Below are positions 49,534 to 56,670 of a stretch of DNA of 64,000 nucleotides, in pieces (within the stretch, counting starts at the first letter, position 1; each line of letters begins with the position of its first letter). The stretch lies in contig JABCZD010000005.1 in assembly GCA_013289855.1 (NCBI GenBank), positions 186,001 to 250,000 of the forward strand, in the 5' to 3' direction. The DNA comes from Acidobacteriota bacterium. GTDB lineage: Bacteria > Acidobacteriota > Terriglobia > Acidiferrales > UBA7541. The notes beneath the pieces are model-generated. The model was not told the origin of the DNA. It saw only the letters and a program-made list of their open reading frames with translations, and ran no database searches. The translations under genes and the position numbers were made by a program.

Positions 49534-49611
49534 TCAGTCCAGCTGATCCGACCGAACCGCTGCGCTCGCAAGCAGCAGTCCGACGCACAGGAGCAAACAA
49601 GTAATCACCAT
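49534..49611 (-). CDS. 25-residue hydrophobic peptide
   Basis: ATG 49611 lies 4 bp after GGAGGTGA, one of the strongest ribosome sites in the window, and the frame ends at TGA 49534, about 35 bp before a strong terminator. The peptide begins MVITCLLLCVGLLLASAAV and ends RSDQLD: one hydrophobic helix with two Cys and a short polar tail. It may be a small membrane protein, a signal-peptide-only product or a type I toxin. It lies 112 bp after the RHH antitoxin gene on the same strand and could share its transcript. Not experimentally known. Confidence 0.5.
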   Translation of the reverse strand: MVITCLLLCVGLLLASAAVRSDQLD

Positions 49612-49723
49612 GTTCACCTCCACCAGCAGAACCAACTCCCGATTACATTTCCCATCCTGCTCCCCGCCCCCGCGCGCGTCGATAGCCCACCAGCATCATT
49701 CGCACCAGTACCAACGTACTCGT

Positions 49724-49993
49724 TCATTTGCGCGGCGCTTGCAAATCCTGGCCCCGCCGTTTCAATTGCTCAAAAAACTCTTCTCCATCCACGCCCTGGC
49801 CGGCGTCCAGCTGCGCCAGGCCTCGCGCGATTTTGCCGTCAATCTCCGCGCGCGTGTACTCTTCCCCAAACTCCCGCGCTATCAGGTCATGCTGCAGAGC
49901 CGTACCCACCACCGCGGCGGCATCGGGGAAGCGGCCCGTTTCAATTTCTTTCTGCACCAGCTTTTCGGTATCCGCGTCGAGCTTCACTTCCAT
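49724..49993 (-). CDS. ParD-like (RHH) antitoxin, apparently without a toxin
   Basis: 89 residues: MEVKLDADTEKLVQKEIETG, then RFPDAAAVVGTALQHDLIA, the ribbon-helix-helix dimer region, and a C-terminal helix (EFFEQLKRRGQDLQ) of the type that wraps around a ParE toxin. No ParE-like gene follows; the next minus-strand gene is a 25-codon peptide. It may be an orphan antitoxin or regulate something else. Confidence 0.8.
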   Translation of the reverse strand: MEVKLDADTEKLVQKEIETGRFPDAAAVVGTALQHDLIAREFGEEYTRAEIDGKIARGLAQLDAGQGVDGEEFFEQLKRRGQDLQAPRK

Positions 49994-50150
49994 GGTCGGC
50001 CTCGCACTTCTGTCTGCGTGTAGCCCCGTTATACTAGCTTACCGGCCAGCAAAAAAATCAACGCCCTCTCCATCTTCCTCACCGGTTCTCCGTGTCACCG
50101 ACTAGCGCGTTCGCGAATACGATTGAGGTTCGACCTAATCGAGTTTCGCC

Positions 50151-50179
50151 TTAGGAAACCTAGGCCCTAAGTTTCCTAA
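50151..50179. promoter_or_regulatory. Inverted repeat, operator-like, upstream of the DNA methylase gene
   Basis: TTAGGAAAC (50151-50159), 11 bp, GTTTCCTAA (50171-50179); perfect 9-bp arms. The centre also contains CCTAGG. It ends 27 bp before the methylase ATG, where a repressor would block transcription. It could be bound by the winged-helix protein of the same operon. Confidence 0.6.
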
Positions 50180-50206
50180 ATAATGTTAATATTTCGCTCG
50201 TAGACA

Positions 50207-51079
50207 ATGGCGCACGCTATCCAGGCAACGCATTTACGGATTCAGGATATCGTCGACGCTACTCCATTTTTGAAGTGGGCGGGCGGAAAGAACCAAATCT
50301 TTGATCAGCTCCTGCCATTTTTCCCGAACAAATTCGAGAACTACTTCGAAGCGTTTGTCGGCAGCGGAGCCGTTTTCTTCAATCTCCGCAGACTTCACGG
50401 TCACTTTCCGGCGTCTTTGACAGACAGGAACGCGGAGCTAATCAATTGCTACAAAGCGATTCGGGACGAACTTGCCAAACTCATTCCCAACCTAGAAAGT
50501 CACAAGCGCAATCACGATGAGAAGCGTTACTATCGCATCAGAGAGCAGGATCCGAGCGGCCTGTCCTCCGTTGAGCGGGCGGCAAGATTCATATACCTGA
50601 ATAAGACCTGTTACAACGGACTGTATCGGGTTAACAGGAGCGGCAAATTCAACGTGCCGATCGGCTCGTACAGCAATCCGTCGGTCTTCGACGAAGACAA
50701 TCTGGCCGCAGTATCGGCAGTCCTTAACGGAGTCAAATTGCGCGTTGCTGACTTTAGCGCAGTACTCGACTCCGCGAAGTCCAACGACTTCGTCTACTTT
50801 GATCCCCCGTATTATACGGAGGACAACGGTTTCACCGGCTATGCCGTATCCGCGTCTGGCGCCGCGAGTTTTGGTGCAGACGAACACCGGCAGCTGAGGA
50901 ACGTGGTCGATGAACTCAGCGATCGCGGCTGCCACGTCGTCGTCAGTAACAGTGATACAGACTATGTGCGGCGTTTATACCGCGAATACAAGAAAAATAC
51001 AGTCAAGGCGCGTAGATACATAAATTGCAACGGCGCTGGACGTCATCAAGTTTCTGAGCTAGTCATCACGAACGAATGA
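50207..51079 (+). CDS. Dam/DpnM-type DNA adenine-N6 methyltransferase
   Basis: Type II methylase of 290 residues, alpha class (order FxGxG then DPPY). AdoMet pocket: FLKWAGGKNQIFDQLLPFFP and FEAFVGSGAVFFNLR (FVGSG 50-54); catalytic DPPY at 199-202 in VYFDPPYYTEDNGF; the family segment ARFIYLNKTCYNGLYRVN. GATC is the usual target for this group, but specificity is inferred only. Codon choice differs from the neighbouring housekeeping genes (more AGG, ATA-type and A/T-ending codons), suggesting acquisition. It overlaps the next gene by 4 bp. Confidence 0.93.
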   Translation: MAHAIQATHLRIQDIVDATPFLKWAGGKNQIFDQLLPFFPNKFENYFEAFVGSGAVFFNLRRLHGHFPASLTDRNAELINCYKAIRDELAKLIPNLESHKRNHDEKRYYRIREQDPSGLSSVERAARFIYLNKTCYNGLYRVNRSGKFNVPIGSYSNPSVFDEDNLAAVSAVLNGVKLRVADFSAVLDSAKSNDFVYFDPPYYTEDNGFTGYAVSASGAASFGADEHRQLRNVVDELSDRGCHVVVSNSDTDYVRRLYREYKKNTVKARRYINCNGAGRHQVSELVITNE

Positions 51080-51516
51080 AAAGAATCGAGACCACGGACG
51101 TCCCCCAGGCCAACAGCCTGCACCGCGTCTGTGATTTGCTCGCGCTGGTGGGCGAAGGAATCGAAGATAAGCAGGAGTTGACGCGCCAGCTTGGCCTCGT
51201 CACCCGCGAGCTAGATTACTATAAACACGCAGCTCGCATTTTAGGCTTCGCACATTTCGAGCCACCAGAATTTTATCTCACCGCTAATGGGAAGGGCTAC
51301 CTTGCTGGGTTGAGAGCCGAGGAGAAGCGCCTGATGCTAGCAAGTGCGGTGCGGGAAGCCTACGTTTTTCGTGAGCTTCTCTCGCAATTTCCAGAGAAAG
51401 ACCTCGATAAAGATCGAGTCACAACTTTTTTAATGGAAAGAACGGGGCTCAATAAGACGACCGCCCGGCGCCGCGCCGATACGATGATTGCTTGGCTCAA
51501 GTACACGCGGGACTGA
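51076..51516 (+). CDS. Winged-helix-like protein of the restriction-modification operon
   Basis: 146 residues, helical, with a putative winged helix at the N-terminus (VCDLLALVGEGIEDKQELTR, QLGLVTRELDYYKHAARIL) and a second HTH-like segment at the C-terminus (MERTGLNKTTARRRADTMIA). I cannot name the family with certainty. It overlaps the methylase gene by 4 bp and ends 20 bp before the nuclease start. It could be a specificity or DNA-binding subunit of the nuclease, or the control protein acting on the inverted repeat at 50151. Confidence 0.75.
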   Translation: MKRIETTDVPQANSLHRVCDLLALVGEGIEDKQELTRQLGLVTRELDYYKHAARILGFAHFEPPEFYLTANGKGYLAGLRAEEKRLMLASAVREAYVFRELLSQFPEKDLDKDRVTTFLMERTGLNKTTARRRADTMIAWLKYTRD

Positions 51517-51536
51517 GCACCGAAGGAGCGCCAATA

Positions 51537-51935
51537 GTGGCTGGAAAAGCAAAAGCGGTCTCTTCTGGCAGCGCTCTTACCAAGAAAGTCAGAACACTCG
51601 CCGAGAAGCTTGGGCTGGAAGTGCATGAACAATTTCGCGTGGGTCACCGGCTCTGGGGCGCGGGCAGAAGGATCGATGTCATTCTGAAGGGCGGACCAAA
51701 CTCAAAAACGCTCGGGATCGAATGCAAATTCCAGAAAAAATCGGGTACCGTGGAAGAGAAAATCCCAACAACCATACGCGATATCGAAGCATGGCCCATC
51801 GACGGGATTGTTGTTTTTTCGGGGGAAGGCTTTACAGAGAACATGAAGGCCTTCTTGATCTCTACCGGCAAGGCGATCGAACTCAAGGATTTAGAGCCCT
51901 GGCTGAGACTCTATTTCGGGCTGCCCTTGGAGTGA
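51537..51935 (+). CDS. PD-(D/E)XK restriction endonuclease
   Basis: 132 residues from GTG 51537, with GAAGGAG 9 bp upstream. Active-site pattern: RRIDVILKGG with Asp 47, then LGIECKFQKKSG with Glu 62 and Lys 64 (ExK), followed by a helix with VEEKIPTTIRDIEAWP, the PD-(D/E)XK fold. Very short for a whole restriction enzyme, so DNA recognition may be supplied by the upstream winged-helix protein. A longer frame from 51492 overlaps that gene. Together with the methylase it makes a Type II restriction-modification unit. Confidence 0.83.
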   Translation: MAGKAKAVSSGSALTKKVRTLAEKLGLEVHEQFRVGHRLWGAGRRIDVILKGGPNSKTLGIECKFQKKSGTVEEKIPTTIRDIEAWPIDGIVVFSGEGFTENMKAFLISTGKAIELKDLEPWLRLYFGLPLE

Positions 51936-52331
51936 AGCAATCCTTCAGGGTCTGCAACCGTCGTACATCTTGAGGCGTGGGAACTCCAAACGCATATCTC
52001 GCCACGTGAGGCGATCCGCGGTTAGTTCCGCTTTTCCATTGTTGATATGGAAGCAGAAGGCAAATACCCAGCAACGGTCCTCATAGGCCGTGAGTGTCAC
52101 CAAACGTCGAGTACGTCCCGCGCCGTTCGCCCTGGTAGTCCTCATTGACCCTCTCATATCCAAAATGGATCTGTTAAACCAAAGTGATCCGTTTCGGAAA
52201 CAGGCCCCCGTCACATTTCAACGACTTGATGAGGCCCACACCAGGAATTGCATTCGGGCTGCCAAATTCCCGCGAGTGTGTAACCGAATCCGGTGCTTGC
52301 TATTCGCACCTAAATCGTATACTAGTAGGCT
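51936..52331. other. 396-bp gap between the two defence cassettes
   Basis: No plus-strand gene. A minus-strand frame is listed separately as weak. The gap ends with AT-rich TATACT-like sequence (about 52318-52325) just before the zinc-ribbon gene, which may be its promoter. Confidence 0.5.
51945..52214 (-). CDS. Weak hypothetical frame, possibly a gene remnant
   Basis: 89 residues from GTG 52214, with a regular alternation of hydrophobic and charged residues (LVTLTAYEDRCWVFAFCF, LTWRDMRLEFPRLKMY). The frame continues upstream past one in-frame TGA into another 67-codon open stretch, so it may be the tail of a broken gene. No ribosome site, no family recognised. Confidence 0.3.
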   Translation of the reverse strand: MTGACFRNGSLWFNRSILDMRGSMRTTRANGAGRTRRLVTLTAYEDRCWVFAFCFHINNGKAELTADRLTWRDMRLEFPRLKMYDGCRP

Positions 52332-52652
52332 ATGTCCACTTGTGAACATGGCAATACGGCTCCCGATCGTACACTGGCTGGGCTCCATGAGTCGCAAGCC
52401 GGACCCGGCATCCAGCGACATAAATGCACAGAATGTGCGTACGAGCGCGGTTACCAGTTCGGTCTACAGCACGCGGTCGCGCCAGGCGGCAATGCTGAGT
52501 GCAAGCAAGAGGGACGTCGCGCCCCTAAAGACGTGATCGAGGGCCTTCCGTCGTCCCAAGCGGGACCCGGCCGTCACAAGTGCGCGATTTGCGCCTACCA
52601 TGAAGGGTTTCAGCAAGGGAGGTTGGAGGCGGAGCAACACTCGAAGACATAG
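52332..52652 (+). CDS. Duplicated zinc-ribbon protein with SQAGPG-HKCxxCAY motif
   Basis: 106 residues made of two copies of the same unit. Copy 1: CEHG, then HESQAGPG, then HKCTECAYERGYQFG. Copy 2: C-KQEG, then PSSQAGPGRHKCAICAYHEG. Each copy has four Cys/His positions (C-x-H/E, HKC, xxC) fit for zinc, plus an invariant SQAGPG loop. I recall similar HKCxxCAY units near nucleases in defence regions but cannot name a family. It is 44 bp before a ParB/Srx-like gene and an Mrr-like nuclease on the same strand. A DNA- or protein-binding adaptor is the simplest guess. Confidence 0.75.
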   Translation: MSTCEHGNTAPDRTLAGLHESQAGPGIQRHKCTECAYERGYQFGLQHAVAPGGNAECKQEGRRAPKDVIEGLPSSQAGPGRHKCAICAYHEGFQQGRLEAEQHSKT

Positions 52653-52696
52653 AAATACCTACCCGGTTTCTGACCAAGATAGTTCAGGAGCAGATC

Positions 52697-53809
52697 ATGG
52701 CTGATATCTCAGGGCTTCTAAGTCCTCTTCGCGTGAGCATAGGAGACTTGCTTCTCGATCCCAATAACCCTCGATTCCTTGATCTAGAAGTTCAGTCTGG
52801 CAAGACGCCGGAGGCGCGGTTTAACGAGCCGGGCGTCCAAAGAACGACCTTCGAGCGTCTGAAAGATCGCAGATTCGACGTGTCATCACTACGGGACACG
52901 ATTAAGACCATAGGATTCTTACCCATAGATAAGATTGTCGTTAGACGCTGTAGATTCCCCGAAGGGCAACCCGAAAAATATGTCGTATTAGAGGGGAACA
53001 GAAGGGTAGCAGCGCTGAAATGGTTACTCGATCTAAATGAAGCTGGCCAAGAGCAACTGAGCCAAGAACAGATCCAGAACTTTTCAAATCTCGAGGTTCT
53101 CTTATTAAGCGCCGAGGCAGACAACACCGTTGGGCAATGGATCATTCCCGGCCTACGGCATGTGTCGGGAATCAAGGAATGGGGAGCCTATCAACAGGCG
53201 ATAGCCGTTAAGACACTCCGAGATTCCGGTATGTTGCCCTCCGAGGCCGCACAAAGTATCGGCCTATCTACCAAAGCAGCTAACAAGCTTTGGCGTTCGT
53301 ACTGGGCATTGGAACAAATGCGTAACGACGACGAATTCAGTGAAGGTGCTAAGGAGACTCTATTCAGTTATTTCGATGAGCTACTCAAGAGACCGAACCT
53401 GAAGGCCTGGTTTGGATGGGATGACAACGCGAAACAGTTCACAAATACCGAAAGGATTAGAGAATTCTATATGTGGATTGCTGGGTCCCCAGATGAGGAG
53501 GGGGACGAGGAACGTCAGCCGCCCAAGATAGGGCGGGCTATCGACGTTAGAGACTTGGCCAAGATCGTAGGCGAACCACTAGCGCTAGGCGTCCTCAGGG
53601 GCGCCAACTCGACGCTTGAAGACGCGCTAGCTACGTTTAAGTCCATTCATCCAGAGGACTGGCGCTCGTACGTTGCAACAACCGAAAGCCTGCTCACCAG
53701 ACTCAGTCCGGATTCGCTACGCGCGCTTAGCGCAGAAGACCTGGCGGCCCTGGAGAACTTATCTTTACGACTTCGCCGAGTTATTGAAGACAGGCAGCGA
53801 CTGGTCTGA
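52697..53809 (+). CDS. ParB/sulfiredoxin-fold protein
   Basis: 370 residues. N-terminal ParB/Srx domain with DPNNPRFLD (21-29), SLRDTIKTIGFLPIDKIVV and the signature YVVLEGNRRVAALKWLL (EGNRR 99-103). A helix-turn-helix follows at about 175-200 (MLPSEAAQSIGLSTKAANKL). The C-terminal region (about 265-370) is helical. Some ParB/Srx proteins bind or hydrolyse CTP or act as DNA nucleases; which applies here is unknown. The codon pattern is unlike the housekeeping genes. It is followed 7 bp later by an Mrr nuclease gene, so the two form one unit. Confidence 0.87.
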   Translation: MADISGLLSPLRVSIGDLLLDPNNPRFLDLEVQSGKTPEARFNEPGVQRTTFERLKDRRFDVSSLRDTIKTIGFLPIDKIVVRRCRFPEGQPEKYVVLEGNRRVAALKWLLDLNEAGQEQLSQEQIQNFSNLEVLLLSAEADNTVGQWIIPGLRHVSGIKEWGAYQQAIAVKTLRDSGMLPSEAAQSIGLSTKAANKLWRSYWALEQMRNDDEFSEGAKETLFSYFDELLKRPNLKAWFGWDDNAKQFTNTERIREFYMWIAGSPDEEGDEERQPPKIGRAIDVRDLAKIVGEPLALGVLRGANSTLEDALATFKSIHPEDWRSYVATTESLLTRLSPDSLRALSAEDLAALENLSLRLRRVIEDRQRLV

Positions 53810-53816
53810 ATCGTCC

Positions 53817-54587
53817 ATGCCAGAGCCGAAACCAACCCAAACCGCGTTTTGGCTCCAAAATCTTGCCACAAATGCAGACTTTCGATCCCTAACAAGCCTC
53901 ATCGTCGAGACATTGGAAACAAAGCTCCCGGGAAAATCCCTCGAGGAACTCAGTGATATGGCGGAGGATCAATTCGACGCAGTAGCGACATCACTTGAGC
54001 TCGAAAGAGAAAGGCAGAAGGACGATGGCATCGAACCGACGTTTGAACTTTCCTATGAATCCGGAGCTCCTTATTTCCGCAAGATCGCGTCAGACGCCGA
54101 TAAATTTCTCCAAGCACTCTTTAGGATCTCCGATCGAGATTTCGTGGATTTCTGCGTGTCGTTACTTGGGGCGCTCGGCGGAGACGCCTTGAACATTGAC
54201 GGTCCTCACGACGGCGGATTGGACTTCGTGGCCAGAAATCTTTCCTTCTCGAGCCTCAATGCGGAAGCGATGAGGAAGGCTCGGGTGCTCGTGGTCGGCC
54301 AAGCTAAGCATTATCAGAAAGAGAATCTTGTAAACGAGCCCGAGATGAGGGATTTCGTCGGCGGAGGGCTGAAAAGAATCTCGGACCACACGGACAGAGT
54401 GACCCATAGAGGCCCCGCCTTGGCTCCTGTAGTTTTCGCATTTTGGACTACAAGCGACTTCAATTCCTCAGCTAAAGACTATGCCAAGTCAGTTGGCGTC
54501 TGGACGCTAAATGGAATTGCACTATCTCAGCTTGCTCTGAAGGCCCGCTTCGGCCTGAACGACGCTGGGAAAATACTCAGCCCCTAA
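53817..54587 (+). CDS. Mrr-like restriction endonuclease
   Basis: 256 residues. The C-terminal half is an Mrr-type PD-(D/E)XK domain: FVDFCVSLLGALGGDA, the Asp in DGPHDGGLDFVAR (Asp 136) and the core VLVVGQAKHYQKEN (Gln 162-Ala-Lys 164) in place of the classical ExK. The N-terminal half (1-100) is helical. Mrr-type enzymes cut methylated or foreign DNA. ATG 53817 lies 7 bp after the ParB-like gene stop; a longer frame runs back into that gene. The methylase upstream may mark the host DNA, but a link is only contextual. Confidence 0.87.
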   Translation: MPEPKPTQTAFWLQNLATNADFRSLTSLIVETLETKLPGKSLEELSDMAEDQFDAVATSLELERERQKDDGIEPTFELSYESGAPYFRKIASDADKFLQALFRISDRDFVDFCVSLLGALGGDALNIDGPHDGGLDFVARNLSFSSLNAEAMRKARVLVVGQAKHYQKENLVNEPEMRDFVGGGLKRISDHTDRVTHRGPALAPVVFAFWTTSDFNSSAKDYAKSVGVWTLNGIALSQLALKARFGLNDAGKILSP

Positions 54588-54826
54588 CCGCTGGGCGTCG
54601 GGTGTCACGTTCCTCCCATTTGAGGCTAGAGCTTTTGAAGTTGCTTGGTGGACGGCGCAGCCTTAAATTCTGCGACCCTTAACCTTGCTCCCGCCATTCT
54701 CCACGCACCAACCCTCTTTCTGCGCACCAACCTAATCTCCACCCGACTTAACCTGTTTGCCCTGAATAACGAAAGGAGCCTCGGAGGGCCATCCGGAGGT
54801 CGGGCAGATAATTCCCAAAATGGTGC

Positions 54827-54856
54827 TTGACAAGGTAACTGCTAATCTGTTAATGT
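54827..54856 (+). promoter_or_regulatory. Promoter-like TTGACA-18-TAATGT upstream of hairpin copy C
   Basis: TTGACA at 54827-54832, 18 bp, TAATGT at 54851-54856, then GTAGAGAAGTGCGCC at 54864, matching the unit at 14894-14944. Confidence 0.55.
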
Positions 54857-54947
54857 TATCGACGTAGAGAAGTGCGCCCAGCCGTCAGCAAAATCTCGGC
54901 CCAAATCCTAGTAACCACTTTCTAACTAAAATCAGCTTGTAACTCCT

Positions 54948-55018
54948 GTAGAATGAACACTTGCGAAAGGTTGTGAAAACACAGGTACTTAAAGTCCCTT
55001 TGTTTTCACATCCTTTCG
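54948..55018 (+). repeat. Dispersed hairpin element, copy C
   Basis: Head GTAGAATGAACACTTGC (54948-54964), left arm CGAAAGGTTGTGAAAACA (54964-54981), conserved ACTTAAAGTC (54988-54997), right arm TGTTTTCACATCCTTTCG (55001-55018). The 18-bp arms pair with one mismatch. Confidence 0.7.
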
Positions 55019-55118
55019 AGAATCCCCAGGGGTCACCCCCCGTCCATGACCATTTTCCCGAGGCGCTCATCTCCGGCCAGGCCGTGCTTTTACCTCTTTC
55101 TTCCGGTATCCTGAACCC

Positions 55119-55385
55119 ATGCAGCACATAACCATTTCGCTTCCGGACGAGCTCTTAGCAGCCTTTTCGTCGCACGGCCAGGACTTCTCCCGTGCCGCGC
55201 TGGAAGCGCTGGCTCTCGAAGCCTACCGCACCCGTAAAATCTCCGCCGCCCAACTGCGCACGTTGCTCGGTCTTAAGAACCGCCCCGAAGTCGATGCCTT
55301 TCTGAAGGACCATGGCGTCGAGCTGGAATACTCCCTCGAAGACCTCGAGCGCGACCGCGAAACCCACCGCCAGCTTGGCATTTAA
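55119..55385 (+). CDS. UPF0175-family antitoxin-like protein
   Basis: 88 residues: ITISLPDELLAAFSSHGQDF, FSRAALEALALEAYRTRKIS, then LGLKNRPEVDAFLKDHGVE. This is the UPF0175 pattern (small HTH-like antitoxin). It ends 3 bp before the PIN-domain gene, the usual antitoxin-then-toxin order. Confidence 0.88.
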   Translation: MQHITISLPDELLAAFSSHGQDFSRAALEALALEAYRTRKISAAQLRTLLGLKNRPEVDAFLKDHGVELEYSLEDLERDRETHRQLGI

Positions 55386-55388
55386 AAA

Positions 55389-55892
55389 ATGCCTCTGGTT
55401 GTCGCTGATACTACGCCGCTGAATTATCTGGTCTTAATACAAGCGATTGATATTCTTCCCCGACTCTACGGTAGCGTTCTAATACCGCCAGCCGTAAAGC
55501 TGGAACTGTCCGATCCGCACGCTCCCGGGCAAGTGCGCGCTTGGGTGGCAGGACCGAACTCGTGGCTGATAGTTGTGGCCCCAGTGGCCCCTGCTGATGC
55601 TTCTCTCGCTCATCTGGACGCCGGCGAGCGCGATGCCATTGCCCTCGCAACCGAACAGCAAGCCGCGGTGCTACTGATGGACGAACGCGACGGTGTCGCC
55701 GCAGCCCGCGCCCGCCATCTGAAAGTTGTTGGCACTCTCGCTATTTTGGATATTGCCGCGGAGCGAGGCTGGATAAATTTGCCCGCGATGTTCAGCCGTC
55801 TGCGTCAGACCACGTTCCGCTCACCACAGCGCCTGATGGCCATCATGCTCGAGCAGGATGCGCAACGAAGGAGGCAATTCAAGAAAGACTAA
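55389..55892 (+). CDS. DUF3368 PIN-domain toxin-like nuclease
   Basis: 167-residue PIN-domain protein: VVADTTPLNYLVLIQAIDIL with the first acidic residue, then LDAGERDAIALATEQQ and VLLMDERDGVAAARARHL with further acidic residues, and GTLAILDIAAERGWI. DUF3368 proteins are RNase-like partners of UPF0175. It forms a pair with the preceding gene. Confidence 0.9.
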   Translation: MPLVVADTTPLNYLVLIQAIDILPRLYGSVLIPPAVKLELSDPHAPGQVRAWVAGPNSWLIVVAPVAPADASLAHLDAGERDAIALATEQQAAVLLMDERDGVAAARARHLKVVGTLAILDIAAERGWINLPAMFSRLRQTTFRSPQRLMAIMLEQDAQRRRQFKKD

Positions 55893-55922
55893 CCGCCAAG
55901 CTCCGTTTGAGGCAGCCGGACG

Positions 55923-56336
55923 TTAACCCTTGGCCCAATCTTCCCAATGCAAACCCTCCACCCGCCCGAACTCACGGACATTCAGCGTAACCAGCGTCAG
56001 TCCCCGGCTCAACGCCTGACCCGCAATCAACAGGTCGTAGCCCCCAATCGGCTTGCCTGCGCGCTCGAGAGCCACGCGAATTTCTCCCGCACGTCGTGCG
56101 TCCTCTTCTCCAAATTCCAGCACGCGCACCGGACCTCTGAGAAACATCGCTAACCGCCGCGTATTCGTCTCGGTTTGCACACTCTTTGCCACGCCATACC
56201 ACAGCTCAAACAAGGACACCGCTGGCACCCATAACGGCTCCGTCGCTGCCGCCGCTTTCGCGAATCGCTTGCGCGCCGCTTCCGATGTGCCGTTAATCAG
56301 CGCGATGCAAACATTGGTGTCCAGCAAATACGCCAT
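55923..56336 (-). CDS. vapC: VapC-type PIN toxin
   Basis: 137 residues starting MAYLLDTNVCIALING, the PIN active-site Asp, followed by SLFELWYGVAKS, IRVALERAGKPIGGYDLLIAG and LVTLNVREFGRVEGLHWEDW with the remaining acidic residues. ATG 56336 lies 11 bp after the antitoxin stop; a longer frame begins inside that gene. VapC toxins cleave tRNA or rRNA. Confidence 0.92.
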   Translation of the reverse strand: MAYLLDTNVCIALINGTSEAARKRFAKAAAATEPLWVPAVSLFELWYGVAKSVQTETNTRRLAMFLRGPVRVLEFGEEDARRAGEIRVALERAGKPIGGYDLLIAGQALSRGLTLVTLNVREFGRVEGLHWEDWAKG

Positions 56337-56346
56337 GGCACGGAGC

Positions 56347-56592
56347 TCACTCAAAAATCTTGCGTCGCTGCGCACGCGGCTGCTTCCGCCCGCCCTTCAG
56401 CAGCGGATCCCCGCCCAGCCGGTCCATCGCCGCAAACCACTCCTTGGGGTCCGCGATTATCGGCTCCAGCAAAACGCCTTCAGGGACGCGCCGCACCCGC
56501 ACGCTATCGCCTTCAAAGCGAAATTCGCGCGGCAGCCGTACCGCCTGGCTCCGTCCATTGCGAAACAGCTTGGCAATATTGCTCTTAGCCAT
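56347..56592 (-). CDS. vapB: VapB-type antitoxin (SpoVT/AbrB-like)
   Basis: 81 residues: AKLFRNGRSQAVRLPREFRF, then EGDSVRVRRVPEGVLLEPII, the AbrB-fold DNA-binding region, and a basic C-terminal tail that should hold the VapC toxin. Precedes vapC on the minus strand. A CCTCCTG ribosome site lies upstream (minus strand GGAGG). Confidence 0.92.
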   Translation of the reverse strand: MAKSNIAKLFRNGRSQAVRLPREFRFEGDSVRVRRVPEGVLLEPIIADPKEWFAAMDRLGGDPLLKGGRKQPRAQRRKIFE

Positions 56593-56670
56593 AGTCAGAA
56601 CCTCCTGTCGTTGGTATATATTAAGAGTCTATACCACTATTGAGTGTCCGTCAACGCGCCGCGTGCCCCA

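Larger units (their letters stand above)
54588..55118. other. 531-bp intergenic region with hairpin element copy C
   Basis: Between the Mrr-like gene and the UPF0175 gene. Contains a promoter-like TTGACA unit and the third hairpin element. Open frames up to about 80 codons cross the repeat and lack coding character. Confidence 0.6.

Noticed and set aside
54645-54830. 61-codon frame between the Mrr-like gene and the hairpin element
   Set aside because: No ribosome site and an amino-acid mix dominated by Leu/Asn/Pro; likely chance.
55119-56592. UPF0175/DUF3368 and VapBC pairs as possible new systems
   Set aside because: Both are known toxin-antitoxin types with standard order and motifs.
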